Source of the DNA: Symbiodinium natans
Taxonomy: Eukaryota; Sar; Dinophyceae; Suessiales; Symbiodiniaceae
Reading direction: 5' to 3'
NCBI GenBank assembly: GCA_905221605.1
Contig: CAJNDS010000646.1
Coordinates: forward strand, 263,001 to 327,000
DNA: 64,000 bases
The position numbers were made by a program, and so were the translations under genes. Below are positions 10,758-23,057 of the stretch, piece by piece; positions within the stretch are counted from its first letter, which is position 1, and the number at the start of each line of letters is the position of its first letter. Below the pieces are notes generated by a model, which worked only from the letters and a program-made list of their open reading frames with translations, was not told where the DNA came from and searched no databases.

Positions 10758-13628
10758 ACGCCGAAGGAACTTGCGGCCGCCATCGCTTGCGAGTCGGTCT
10801 CTGCACTGCAGGCCGGCCTTCCAGCCGTTGGCTTTGACCCTTTAGCTTTGAGTCCGGCCAAGCTGCCTGCAGCTGCCTGCGGCTCCGGATGGCTCACAAT
10901 GAAATGACTCGGACCCCGTTCCCCAATTTCGCTGCAGGTGCTGACGGCCTTTCGCCGCCGCGCAGAGGCCATCCACAGCACCTCGACCTCGGGCTGTCGC
11001 GTCGCGTGGCCACTGCAAGATGCTCTGGGCATGGTAGAATGTAGGGCAAAGCAGTTCGACTCTCACAGAAAACTTTGGGAACGAACCGAGACGCCTGCAA
11101 CTGCGTCCTGTGCTTCGTAGAGGAGGCATGGCAATGGGCAGAGGAGGCTGACGCTCGTCCTGTGAGAGCCGGAGATGTTGGAACCGGCGCCAATGTATGC
11201 CATTGTGACAACCTGCGCTAACCTGTGCTACATTGGGAGCTGAGGACACCCACCTGCGAGAGACTGGCAACCTGCTTGGGCCGCTGCATGGTGTGCCATG
11301 CTCGATCAAGGCACCGTGGCTGCTGCACCCAACTTTTCTACACCTGTGCTATCTTACTGTCTTCTACTAAGCTGTGTTCTATCTTGTCTCTTGGACCTGA
11401 GGACCACCTGGCACTGAAGGGGCATCTGGTCACCATGGGCCTTCGTAATGTGCGTGAGCAGCAGGAGAAGAGGCCCATCGACCGGTCCAGCACTCTGGCC
11501 AATGCCCTGAGGAGTGCCGGCGCCATCATCTTCTGCAAGACCACCATGACGCAGCTCGGGGAGACGTGGGGTGGCGGCAGCCCCGCACACGGGGATACTC
11601 TGAATCCTTGGGACACCCTCCGGACGTCTGGTGGCAGCTCTTGTGGCGAGGGTGCTTTGCTGGGCGCGGCCGGCTCACCCTTTGGCATCGGCTCGGATGT
11701 GGGCGGCTCGGTGCGGATCCCTGCATCCTTCTGCGGCATCTGTGCCCTGAAGCCCACGGCCTTCCGATTGACCTTCAACTGGGAGACAGGGCAGACGATC
11801 CTCGGGCATCCCGGAGACTACGGCGTTCCCTGGCTGCGTTATGCCATGTTCGCTGCCACAGGTGAGATGCTTCAGATTCAAGATACATGAAAACACATGG
11901 TGTTTGTGTATATCGGGGGTACGCATTGTTTTGGAGGTGTCCGCGGTCCGTTTGAAGATGGGCTGTCGGCTTGTGTGGATTGTGGACAGGTACCTGCCAC
12001 GCCCGGACCCATGGCACGGCGTGTGGAGGATCTGGTTGAGGTCTGTGCAGCTGTCTGGGACACGCCATACTACGATTCAGACATACGCATTCCACCTCTG
12101 CCGTTCAGCAGAGAAGCAACGCAAGTGCGAAGGCCGCTGCGCATTGGCTGGTATACTCATGGGTATGTCTACCCGGAACCCTGCAGATCAGTAGTGCGTG
12201 CTGTGGAGGAGGCGAGAGACGCGCTGAAGGCAGCTGGGCACACGCTCCTGCAGGTGCAGCCATGGGAAGCTTGCCCTTTGGCTGACATCGTTGGCTGCGA
12301 TGTTGCAATGGAGAGGTTGACGGACACTGATGGTGGGCTCGTGGTTGGAGCAGTGCCGCAGTCTTCTGGAAGCCAGGATTCACATCCTGACCACTGGTCG
12401 CACCCTTCATCCAAGGCGCATGCAGAGCATTGTGCAGCGTAGTAGCGTAGTAGCTCGTGCGGTATCTGTTTGGGTACGCCTCTTACACGGCGAGAATGTG
12501 TAACGTAGTTCTGCCGCAAATGCACGGAGATTGCAAGGAATCATTGATGGATTGTTGGCTTCAAGACAAGGCAAATCGAAGGAACCGAAAAGGTCAGACA
12601 GGGTGAAGCAAAAGCAAATGCTGGTTGACGCAAATGTGTTCAAACTGGCAAGCGAAGGCGAAGGCACAGGTCCTTCGAAAGCACTCTTTCCAAGGACCCA
12701 TATACCCTAAAACCATTAAACCCTGCAAACCCCAGCTTTGCTTTTATGAATTGTTCAAATCGCACGGCAGGCCATGGTTCCGAAGCCCGGCACGAAGTCA
12801 ACATGGCACACGAAGATGCCTCCAACAAACACGCCCAAGCGCTACCAGGTGAGGACATGGTGGGGGGGGGGGGGGGGGGGGGGGGGGCTGTAGGAATCGG
12901 AGCCCGGTTGAAGTGGTTGTCGAGTTTGCGACTTAAATAACATATTTGAAAGGTGGTCTGGGATTCTCTTGGAGTGCAGGCAGCGCTGGCAACACGCGAC
13001 CGGCTGCGGGACAAGTTTGCCAAGTTTTGGAAAGAGAGCGGCCTCGATCTCTTGCTGTGTCCAGTTTTCCCTTTTCCTCCTCCTCCAGTCGAAGAGGTGA
13101 GGAAGGGCAGTGGCCGATATATTCACACTCGAATCTACAACTTCATGGACTATGCTGCTGGGGTGGTGCCCACTACACGAGTGTCGCAGGAGGTAGCCAG
13201 GGGATTGAAGATCCAAAAGATCCACCTGTAAAGCAAAGCATGGCAGAATCAGAAGACGGGATACCTGGAGTACTTTTCAGGACCTGGCGCAGGGCTACGA
13301 CCCGAAGACCGATGATGTGCCGTTGGCAGAAATGGCGATGCGAGCGGTGGAGTCCTCGCTGGGATTGCCCGTGGCGGTGCAGATGGCTCCTTGGCGGATC
13401 TTTGGTTGTCGTCGGACTTGGGGGCTTGGCGTTGGAGCAAAGCCAACGCAGGTGGCCCCCCCATGGAGGGAGGAGATCTGCCTGGGAGGCATGCTGGAGG
13501 CGGGCCACGACAACAAGTTTGAGACTGCTTGGTGCAACGCCCGTTTTTGGACCACCCAACCCATTCCCCGCCCGGAGCTGCTCAGCCGCGAACATGCTCG
13601 CATGAGTCCTCGCAGGTCGAGCGCTTGA
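10758..13628 (+). CDS. Fatty acid amide hydrolase-like amidase (amidase signature family), nine exons
   Basis: Serine amidase that cleaves amide bonds, most like FAAH. Exons: 10758-10811, 10938-11033, 11245-11310, 11402-11860, 11990-~12345, ~12348-12461, 12980-13192, 13281-13385, 13452-13628 (TGA). All reconciled junctions are phase 0. Key residues: catalytic Lys in GPLHGVPCSIK (exon 3), cis-Ser in TSGGSSCGEGALLG and nucleophile Ser in GIGSDVGGSVRIPASFCGIC (exon 4), giving the Ser-Ser-Lys triad. Exon 1-2 give the N-terminal helices (ELAAAIACESVSALQ, VLTAFRRRAEAIH). Exon 7 has LDLLLCPVFPFP and NFMDYAAGVVPTTRV. The 8/9 join gives GLPVAVQMVAPPWREEICL, the family's C-terminal motif. Three introns start GC (after 10811, 11310, 13385), a dinoflagellate trait. 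The exon 5/6 join is off by one base. The start codon is not located and lies upstream of 10758. Confidence 0.88.
12862..12887. repeat. Poly-G tract, 26 nt, inside an amidase intron
   Basis: Uninterrupted G run in the 518-bp intron between the sixth and seventh amidase exons, the longest intron in this gene. Confidence 0.95.
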
Positions 13629-13683
13629 TGGCCTTCGATCGGAGTGCGCTGCCTGGCAGCATATGCAGGTCGGCTCGCAGGTA

Positions 13684-16600
13684 CCTCCTGCCTCGTCAAA
13701 TGCGCGCAATGACTCGGGCAGTTGGTTTTGCAACGCCTGGCGCCTGGGAGGGCCCTGTGGCCGGAAATACGCCCAGCTGATGCTCATGATGCTCCCCTCC
13801 TGCCTCGTCAAATGCGGTCAAATGCGCGCAATGACTCGGGCAGTTGGTTTTGCAACGCCTGGCGCCTAGGAGGGCCCTGTGGCCGGAAATACGCCCCGCT
13901 GATGCTCATGATGCTCCCCTCCTGCCTCGTCAAATGCGGTCAAATGCGCGCAATGACTCGGGCAGTTGGTTTTGCAACGCCTGGCGCCTAGGAGGGCCCT
14001 GTGGCCGGAAATACGCCCCGCTGATGCTCATGATGCTCCCCTCCTGCCTCGTCAAATGCGCGCAATGACTCGGGCAGTTGGTTTTGCAACGCCTGGCGCC
14101 TAGGAGGGCCCTGTGGCCGGAAATACGCCCAGCTGATGCTCATGATGCTCCCCTCCTGCCTCGTCAAATGCGCGCAATGACTCGGGCAGTTGGTTTTGCA
14201 ACGCCTGGCGCCTAGGAGGGCGCCGGAAATATGCCCCCTCCTGCCTCGTCAAATGCGCGCAATGACTCGGGCAGTTGGTTTTGCAACGCCTGGCGCCTAG
14301 GAGGGCCCTGTGGCCGGAAATACGCCCAGCTGATGCTCATGATGCTCCCCTCCTGCCTCGTCAAATGCGCGCACTCGGGCAGTTGGTTTTGCAACGCCTG
14401 GCGCCCAGGACGGCCCTGTGGCCGGAAATACGCCCAGCTGATGCTCATGATGCTCCCCTCCTGCCTCGTCAAATGCGCGCAATGACTCGGGCAGTTGGTC
14501 TTGCAACGCCTGGCGCCTAGGAGGGCCCTGTGGCCGGAAATACGCCCAGCTGATGCTCATGATGCTCCCCTCCTGCCTCGTCAAATGCGCGCAATGACTC
14601 GGGCAGTTGGTTTTGCAACGCCTGGCGCCTAGGAGGGCCCTGTGGCCGGAAATACGCCCAGCTGATGCTCATGATGCTCCCCTCCTGCCTCGTCAAATGC
14701 GCGCAATGACTCGGGCAGTTGGTCTTGCAACGCCTGGCGCCTAGGAGGGCCCTGTGGCCGGAAATACGCCCAGCTGATGCTCATGATGCTCCCCTCCTGC
14801 CTCGTCAAATGCGCGCAATGACTCGGGCAGTTGGTTCTGCAACGCCTGGCGCCTAGGAGGGCCCTGTGGCCGGAAATACGCCCAGCTGATGCTCATGATG
14901 CTCCCCTCCTGCCCCGAAAAATGCGGGCAGTTGGTTTTGCAACGCTTGGCGCCTAGGAGGGCCGTGTGGCCGGAAATATGCCCAACTGATGCTTATATTG
15001 CCCTCCTGCCTCGTCAAATGCGCGCAATGACTCGGGCAGTTGGTTTTGCAACTCCTGTCGTCTAGGAGGGCCCTGTGGCCGGAAATACGCCCAGCTGATG
15101 CTCATGATGCTCCCCTCCTGCCTCGTCAAATGCGCGCAATGACTCGGGCAGTTGGTTTTGCAACGCCTGGCGCCAGGAGGGCCCTGTGGCCGGAAATACG
15201 CCCAGCTGATGCTCATGATGCGCCCCTCCTGCCTCGTCAAATGCGCGCAGTGACTCGGGCAGTTGGTTTTGCAACGCCTGGCGCCTAGGAGGGCCCTGTG
15301 GCCGGAGTACGCCCAGCTGATGCTCATGATGCTCCCCTCCTGCCTCGTCAAACGCGCGCAATGACTCGGGCACTCGGGCAGTTGGTTTTGCAACGCCTGG
15401 CGCCTAGGAGGGCCCTGTGGCCGGAAGTACGCCCAGCTGATGCTCATGATGCTCCGCTCCTGCCTCGTCAAATGCGCGCAATGACTCGGGCAGTTGGTTT
15501 TGCAACGCCCGGCACCTGGGAGGGCCCTGTGGCCGGAAATACGCCCAGCTGATGCTCATGATGCTCCCCCCTTGCCTCGTCAACTCTCGTCATCGCGCGC
15601 AATGACTCGGGCAGTTGGTTTTGCAACGCCTGGCGCCTAGGAGGGCCCTGTGGCCGGAAATACGCCCAGCTGATGCTCATGATGCTCCCCTCCTGCCTCG
15701 TCAAATGCGCGCAATGACTCGGGCAGTTGGTTTTGCAACGCCTGGCGCCTAGGAGGGCCCTGTGGCCGGAAACTCATGATGCTACCCTCCTGCCTCGTCA
15801 AATGCGCGCAGTGACTCGAGCAGTTGGTTTTGCTGCGCCCGGCGCCTAGGAGGGCCCTGTGCTCATGATGCTCCCCTCCTGCCTCGTCAAATGCGCGCAA
15901 TGAGTCGGGCGGTTGGTTTGGGCCCTGTGGCCGGAAATATGCCCAGCGCTCATGATGCTCCCCTCCTGCCTCGTCAAATGCGCGCAATGACTCGGGCAGT
16001 TGGTTTTGCAACGCCTGGCGCCTAGGAGGGCCCTGTGGCCGGAAATATGCCCAGCTGATGCTCATGATGTTCCCCTCCTGCCTCGTCAAATGCGCGCAAA
16101 GACTCGGGCAGTTGGTTTTGCAACGCCTGGCGCCTAGGAGGGCCCTGTAACCCCGAATATGCCCAGCTGATGCTCATGATGCTCCCCTCCTGCCTAGTCA
16201 AATGCGCGCACTCGGGCAGTTGGTGCTGCAACGCCTGGCGCCTAGGAGGGCCCTGTGGCCGGAAATACGCCCAGCTGATGCTCATGATGCTCCCCTCCTG
16301 ACTCGTCAACTGCGCGCATTGACCTGGGCAGTTGGTTTTGCAACGCCTGGCGCCTAGGAGGGCCCTGTGGCCGGAAATACGCCCAGCTAATGGGTTTTGC
16401 AACGCCTGGCGCCCAGGAGGGCCCTGTGGCCGGAAATATGCCCAGCTGATGCTCATGATGCGCCCCTCCTGCCTGTCAAATGCGCGCAATGACTCGGGCA
16501 GTTGGTTTTGCAACGCCTGGCGCCTAGGAGGGCCCTGTGGCCGGAAATACGCCCAGCTAATGCTCATGATGCTCCCCTCCTGCCTCGTCAAATGCGCGCA

Positions 16601-19600
16601 ATGACTCGGGCAGTTGGTTTTGCAACGCCTGGCGCCTAGGAGGGCCCTGTGGCCGGAAATATGCCCAGCTGATGCTCATGATGCTCCCCTCCTGCCTCGT
16701 CAACCGCGCGCAATGACTCGGGCAGTTGGTTTTGCAACGCCTGGCGCCTAGGAGGGCCCTGTGGCCGGAGATATGCCCAGCTGATGCTCATGATGCTCCC
16801 CTCCTGCCTCGTCAACTGCGCGCAATGACTCGGGCAGTTGGTTTTGCAACGCCTGGCGCCTAGGAGGGCCCTGTGGCCGGAAAGCTGATGCTCATGATGC
16901 TCCCCTCCTGCCTCGTCAAATGCGCACAATGACTCGGGCAGTTGGTTTTGCAACGCCTGGCGCCTAGGAGGGCCCTGTGGCCGGAAATACGCCCAGCTGA
17001 TGCTCATGATGCTCCCCTCCTGCCTCGTCAACTGCGCTCAATGACCCGGGCAGTTGGTTTTGCAACGCCTGGCGCCTAGGAGGGCCCTGTGGCCGGAAAT
17101 ACGCGCAGCTGATGCTCATGATGCTCCCCGCCTGCCTCGTCAAATGCGCGCAATGACTCGGGCAGTTGGTTTTGCAACGCCTGGCGCCTAGGAGGGCCCT
17201 GTGGCCGGAAATACGCCCAGCTGATGCTCATGATGCTCCCCTCCTGCCTCGTCAAATGCGCGCAATGACTCGGGCAGTTGGTTTTGCAACGCCTTGCGCG
17301 TAGGAGGGCCCTGTGGGTACGCCCAGCTGATGCTCATGATGCTCCCCTCCTGCCTCGTCAAATGCGCGCAATGACTCGGGCAGTTGGTTTTGCAACGCCT
17401 GGCGCCTAGGAGGGCCCTGTGGCCGGAAATACGCCCAGCTGATGCTCATGATGCTCCCCTCCTGCCTCGTCAAATGCGCGCAATGACTCGGGCAGTTGGT
17501 TTTGCAACGCCTGGCGCCTAGGAGGGCCCTGTGGCCGGAAATACGCCCAGCTGATGCTCATGATGCTCCCCTCCTGCCTCGTCAAATGCGCGCAATGACT
17601 CGGGCAGTTGGTTTTGCAACGCCTGGCGCCTAGGAGGGCCCTGTGGCCGGAAATACGCACAGCTGATGCTCATGATGCTCCCCTCCTGCCTCGTCAAATG
17701 CGCGCAATGACTCGGGCAGTTGGTTTTGCAACGCCCGGCACCTGGGAGGGCCCTGTGGCCGGAAATACGCCCAGCTGATGCTCATGATGCTCCCCCCTTG
17801 CCTCGTCAACTCTCGTCATCGCGCGCAATGACTCGGGCAGTTGGTTTTGCAACGCCTGGCGCCTAGGAGGGCCCTGTGGCCGGAAATACGCCCAGCTGAT
17901 GCTCATGATGCTCCCCTCCTGCCTCGTCAAACGCGCGCAATGACTCGGGCAGTTGGTTTTGCAACGCCTGGCGCCTAGGAGGGCCCTGTGGCCGGAAATA
18001 CGCCCCGCTGATGCTCATGATGCTCCCCTCCTGCCTCGTCAAATGCGCGCAATGACTCGGGCAGTTGGTTTTGCAACGCCTGGCGCCTAGGAGGGCCCTG
18101 TGGCCGGAAATACGCCCAGCTGATGCTCATGATGCTCCCCTCCTGCCTCGTCAAATGCGCGCAATGACTCGGGCAGTTGGTTTTGCAACGCCTGGCGCCC
18201 AGGAGGGCCCTGTGGCCGGAAATATGCCCAGCTGATGCTCATGATGCGCCCCTCCTGCCTGTCAAATGCGCGCAATGACTCGGGCAGTTGGTTTTGCAAC
18301 GCCTGGCGCCTAGGAGGGCCCTGTGGCCGGAAATACGCCCAGCTAATGCTCATGATGCTCCCCTCCTGCCTCGTCAAATGCGCGCAATGACTCGGGCAGT
18401 TGGTTTTGCAACGCCTGGCGCCTAGGAGGGCCCTGTGGCCGGAAATATGCCCAGCTGATGCTCATGATGCTCCCCTCCTGCCTCGTCAACCGCGCGCAAT
18501 GACTCGGGCAGTTGGTTTTGCAACGCCTGGCGCCTAGGAGGGCCCTGTGGCCGGAGATATGCCCAGCTGATGCTCATGATGCTCCCCTCCTGCCTCGTCA
18601 ACTGCGCGCAATGACTCGGGCAGTTGGTTTTGCAACGCCTGGCGCCTAGGAGGGCCCTGTGGCCGGAAAGCTGATGCTCATGATGCTCCCCTCCTGCCTC
18701 GTCAAATGCGCACAATGACTCGGGCAGTTGGTTTTGCAACGCCTGGCGCCTAGGAGGGCCCTGTGGCCGGAAATACGCCCAGCTGATGCTCATGATGCTC
18801 CCCTCCTGCCTCGTCAACTGCGCTCAATGACCCGGGCAGTTGGTTTTGCAACGCCTGGCGCCTAGGAGGGCCCTGTGGCCGGAAATACGCGCAGCTGATG
18901 CTCATGATGCTCCCCGCCTGCCTCGTCAAATGCGCGCAATGACTCGGGCAGTTGGTTTTGCAACGCCTGGCGCCTAGGAGGGCCCTGTGGCCGGAAATAC
19001 GCCCAGCTGATGCTCATGATGCTCCCCTCCTGCCTCGTCAAATGCGCGCAATGACTCGGGCAGTTGGTTTTGCAACGCCTTGCGCGTAGGAGGGCCCTGT
19101 GGGTACGCCCAGCTGATGCTCATGATGCTCCCCTCCTGCCTCGTCAAATGCGCGCAATGACTCGGGCAGTTGGTTTTGCAACGCCTGGCGCCTAGGAGGG
19201 CCCTGTGGCCGGAAATACGCCCAGCTGATGCTCATGATGCTCCCCTCCTGCCTCGTCAAATGCGCGCAATGACTCGGGCAGTTGGTTTTGCAACGCCTGG
19301 CGCCCAGGAGGGCCAGCTGATGCTCATGATGCTCCCCTCCTGCCTCGTCAAATGCGCGCAATGACTCGGGCGGTTGGTTTTGCAACGCCTGGCGCCTAGG
19401 AGGGCCCTGTGGCCGGAAATACGCCCAGCTGATGCTCATGATGCTCCCCTCCTGCCCCGAAAAATGCGGGCAGTTGGTTTTGCAACGCTTGGCGCCTAGG
19501 AGGGCCGTGTGGCCGGAAATATGCCCAACTGATGCTTATATTGCCCTCCTGCCTCGTCAAATGCGCGCAATGACTCGGGCAGTTGGTTTTGCAACTCCTG

Positions 19601-21810
19601 TCGTCTAGGAGGGCCCTGTGGCCGGAAATACGCCCAGCTGATGCTCATGATGCTCCCCTCCTGCCTCGTCAAATGCGCGCAATGACTCGGGCAGTTGGTT
19701 TTGCAACGCCTGGCGCCAGGAGGGCCCTGTGGCCGGAAATACGCCCAGCTGATGCTCATGATGCGCCCCTCCTGCCTCGTCAAATGCGCGCAGTGACTCG
19801 GGCAGTTGGTTTTGCAACGCCTGGCGCCTAGGAGGGCCCTGTGGCCGGAGTACGCCCAGCTGATGCTCATGATGCTCCCCTCCTGCCTCGTCAAACGCGC
19901 GCAATGACTCGGGCACTCGGGCAGTTGGTTTTGCAACGCCTGGCGCCTAGGAGGGCCCTGTGGCCGGAAGTACGCCCAGCTGATGCTCATGATGCTCCCC
20001 TCCTGCCTCGTCAAATGCGCGCAATGACTCGGGCAGTTGGTTTTGCAACGCCCGGCACCTGGGAGGGCCCTGTGGCCGGAAATACGCCCAGCTGATGCTC
20101 ATGATGCTCCCCCCTTGCCTCGTCAACTCTCGTCATCGCGCGCAATGACTCGGGCAGTTGGTTTTGCAACGCCTGGCGCCTAGGAGGGCCCTGTGGCCGG
20201 AAATACGCCCAGCTGATGCTCATGATGCTCCCCTCCTGCCTCGTCAAATGCGCGCAATGACTCGGGCAGTTGGTTTTGCAACGCCTGGCGCCTAGGAGGG
20301 CCCTGTGGCCGGAAATACGCCCAGCTGATGCTCATGATGCTCCCCTCCTGCCTCGTCAAATGCGCGCAATGACTGACTCCGGTCGAGTTGGTTTTGCAAC
20401 GCCTGGCTCCTAGTAGGGCCCTGTGGTCGGAAATACCCCAGCTGATGCTCATGATGCTCCCCTCCTTCCTCGTCCAAATGCGCGCAATTAATCGGGCAGT
20501 TGGTTTTTGGCAACGCCTGGCGCCTAGGATGGCCTGTGGCCGGGAAATCGCCCAGTGATGCTCATGATGCCCCCCTCCTGCCTCGTCAAATGCGCGCAAT
20601 GACTCGGGCAGTTGGTTTTGCAACGCCTGGCGCCTAGGAGGGCCCTGTGGCCGGAAATACGCCCAGCTGATGCTCATGATGCTCCCCTCCTGCCTCGTCA
20701 AATGCGCGCAATACTCGGGCAGTTGGTTTTGCAACGCCTGGCGCCTAGGAGGGCCCTGTGGCCGGAAATACGCCCAGCTGATGCTCATGATGCTCCCCTC
20801 CTGCCTCGTCAATGCGCGCAATGACTCGGGCAGTTGGTTTTGCAACGCCTGGCGCCTAGGAGGGCCGTGTGGCCGGAAATATGCCCAACTGATGCTTATA
20901 TTGCCCTCCTGCCTCGTCAAATGCGCGCAATGACTCGGGCAGTTGGTTTTGCAACTCCTGTCGTCTAGGAGGGCCCTGTGGCCGGAAATACGCCCAGCTG
21001 ATGCTCATGATGCTCCCCTCCTGCCTCGTCAAATGCGCGCAATGACTCGGGCAGTTGGTTTTGCAACGCCTGGCGCCAGGAGGGCCCTGTGGCCGGAAAT
21101 ACGCCCAGCTGATGCTCATGATGCTCCCCTCCTGCCTCGTCAAATGCGCGCAATGACTCGGGCAGTTGGTTTTGCAACGCCTGGCGCCTAGGAGGGCCCT
21201 GTGGCCGGAGTACGCCCAGCTGATGCTCATGATGCTCCCCTCCTGCCTCGTCAAATGCGCGCAATGACTCGGGCAGTTGGTTTTGCAACGCCTGGCGCCT
21301 AGGAGGGCCCTGTGGCCGGAAGTACGCCCAGCTGATGCTCATGATGCTCCGCTCCTGCCTCGTCAAATGCGCGCAATGACTCGGGCAGTTGGTTTTGCAA
21401 CGCCCGGCACCTGGGAGGGCCCTGTGGCCGGAAATACGCCCAGCTGATGCTCATGATGCTCCCCTCCTTGCCTCGTCAAATGCGCGCAATGACTCGGGCA
21501 GTTGGTTTTGCAACGCCTGGCGCCTAGGAGGGCCCTGTGGCCGGAAATACGCCCAGCTGATGCTCATGATGCTCCCCTCCTGCCTCGTCAAATGCGCGCA
21601 ATGACTCGGGCAGTTGGTTTTGCAACGCCTGGCGCCTAGGAGGGCCCTGTGGCCGGAAATACGCCCAGCTGATGCTCATGATGCTCCCCTCCTGCCTCGT
21701 CAAATGCGCGCAATGACTCGGGCAGTTGGTTTTGCAACGCCTGGCGCCTAGGAGGGCCCTGTGGCCGGAAATACGCCCAGCTGATGCTCATGATGCTCCC
21801 CTCCTGCCTC
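13684..21810 (+). repeat. 112-bp satellite array, forward block (about 72 units)
   Basis: Head-to-tail copies of a 112-bp GC-rich unit (landmark GACTCGGGCAGTTGGTTTTG). Successive landmarks at 14067 and 14179 give the period. The first units are 122 bp because of a 10-bp duplication in GTCAAATGCGGTCAAATGCG. Copies are near-identical with occasional truncations. The array begins 55 bp after the amidase stop codon. The unit holds several perfect palindromes: TGCGCGCA, GGCGCC, CCTAGG, GGGCCC, CAGCTG, TCATGA. Larger internal duplications are described under findings. Unit count is array length divided by period. The unit is not a multiple of three, so protein frames through it are incidental. Confidence 0.97.
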
Positions 21811-22956
21811 GGGGCCCTCCTAGGCGCCAGGCGTTGCAAAACCAACTGCCCGAGTCATTGCGCGCAGTTGACGAGGCAGGAGGGGAGCATCATGAGCATC
21901 AGCTGGGCGTATTTCCGGCCACAGGGCCCTCCTAGGCGCCAGGCGTTGCAAAACCAACTGCCGAGTCATTGCGCGCAGTTGACGAGGCAGGAGGGGAGCA
22001 TCATGAGCATCAGCTGGGCGTATTTCCGCCACAGGGCCCTCCTAGGCGCCAGGCGTTGCAAAACCAACTGCCCGAGTCATTGCGCGCAGTTGACGAGGCA
22101 GGAGGGGAGCATCATGAGCATCAGCTGGGCGTATTTCCGGCCACAGGGCCCTCCTAGGCGCCAGGCGTTGCAAAACCAACTGCCCGAGTCATTGCGCGCA
22201 GTTGACGAGGCAGGAGGGGAGCATCATGAGCATCAGCTGGGCGTATTTCCGGCCACAGGGCCCTCCTAGGCGCCAGGCGTTGCAAAACCAACTGCCCGAG
22301 TCATTGCGCGCATTTGACGAGGCAGGAGGGGAGCATCATGAGCATCAGCTGGGCGTATTTCCGGCCACAGGGCCGTCCTGGGCGCCAGGCGTTGCAAAAC
22401 CAACTGCCCGAGTGCGCGCATTTGACGAGGCAGGAGGGGAGCATCATGAGCATCAGCTGGGCGTATTTCCGGCCACAGGGCCCTCCTAGGCGCCAGGCGT
22501 TGCAAAACCAACTGCCCGAGTCATTGCGCGCATTTGACGAGGCAGGAGGGGGCATATTTCCGGCGCCCTCCTAGGCGCCAGGCGTTGCAAAACCAACTGC
22601 CCGAGTCATTGCGCGCATTTGACGAGGCAGGAGGGGAGCATCATGAGCATCAGCTGGGCGTATTTCCGGCCACAGGGCCCTCCTAGGCGCCAGGCGTTGC
22701 AAAACCAACTGCCCGAGTCATTGCGCGCATTTGACGAGGCAGGAGGGGAGCATCATGAGCATCAGCGGGGCGTATTTCCGGCCACAGGGCCCTCCTAGGC
22801 GCCAGGCGTTGCAAAACCAACTGCCCGAGTCAGTGCGCGCATTTGACGAGGCAGGAGGGGAGCATCATGAGCATCAGCTGGGCGTATTTCCGGCCACAGG
22901 GCCCTCCTAGGCGCCAGGCGTTGCAAAACCAACTGCCCGAGTCATTGCGCGCATTT
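21811..22956 (-). repeat. 112-bp satellite array, inverted block (about 10 units)
   Basis: The orientation flips abruptly at 21810/21811 (CTGCCTCG then GGGCCCTCCTAGGCGCC) and about ten units run in reverse complement. Variant copies occur in mirror order of the array start: positions 13950-14590 pair with 22836-22196 as x and 36786 minus x, including a shortened GCGCCGGAAATATGCCCCC unit. Confidence 0.95.
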
Positions 22957-23057
22957 GCAACGCCTGGCGCCTAGGAGGGCCCTGTGGCCGGAAATACGCC
23001 CAGCTGATGCTCATGATGCTCCCCTCCTGCCTCGTCAACTGCGCGCAATGACTCGGG
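22957..23057 (+). repeat. 112-bp satellite, final forward copy
   Basis: One nearly complete forward unit resumes at TTGCAACGCCTGG and ends in GACTCGGGG, where non-repetitive sequence starts. Confidence 0.93.

Noticed and set aside
10758-13628. Amidase as a GatA subunit of tRNA amidotransferase
   Set aside because: The KGH..T.GL segment, the AFCGIC-like signature and the PVAVQ..A.PW.EE.CL C-terminus fit FAAH-type enzymes better.
13695-22574. Dozens of open frames of 60-246 codons in the 112-bp array on both strands
   Set aside because: The unit is 112 bp, so frames cycle every three units and stay open by composition. Identical peptides recur because the DNA repeats. No start context, splice or family supports them.
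13684-23057. Array considered as a CRISPR or spacer-like system
   Set aside because: Whole 112-bp units are alike with no variable spacers, and the context is a eukaryotic intron-containing genome.
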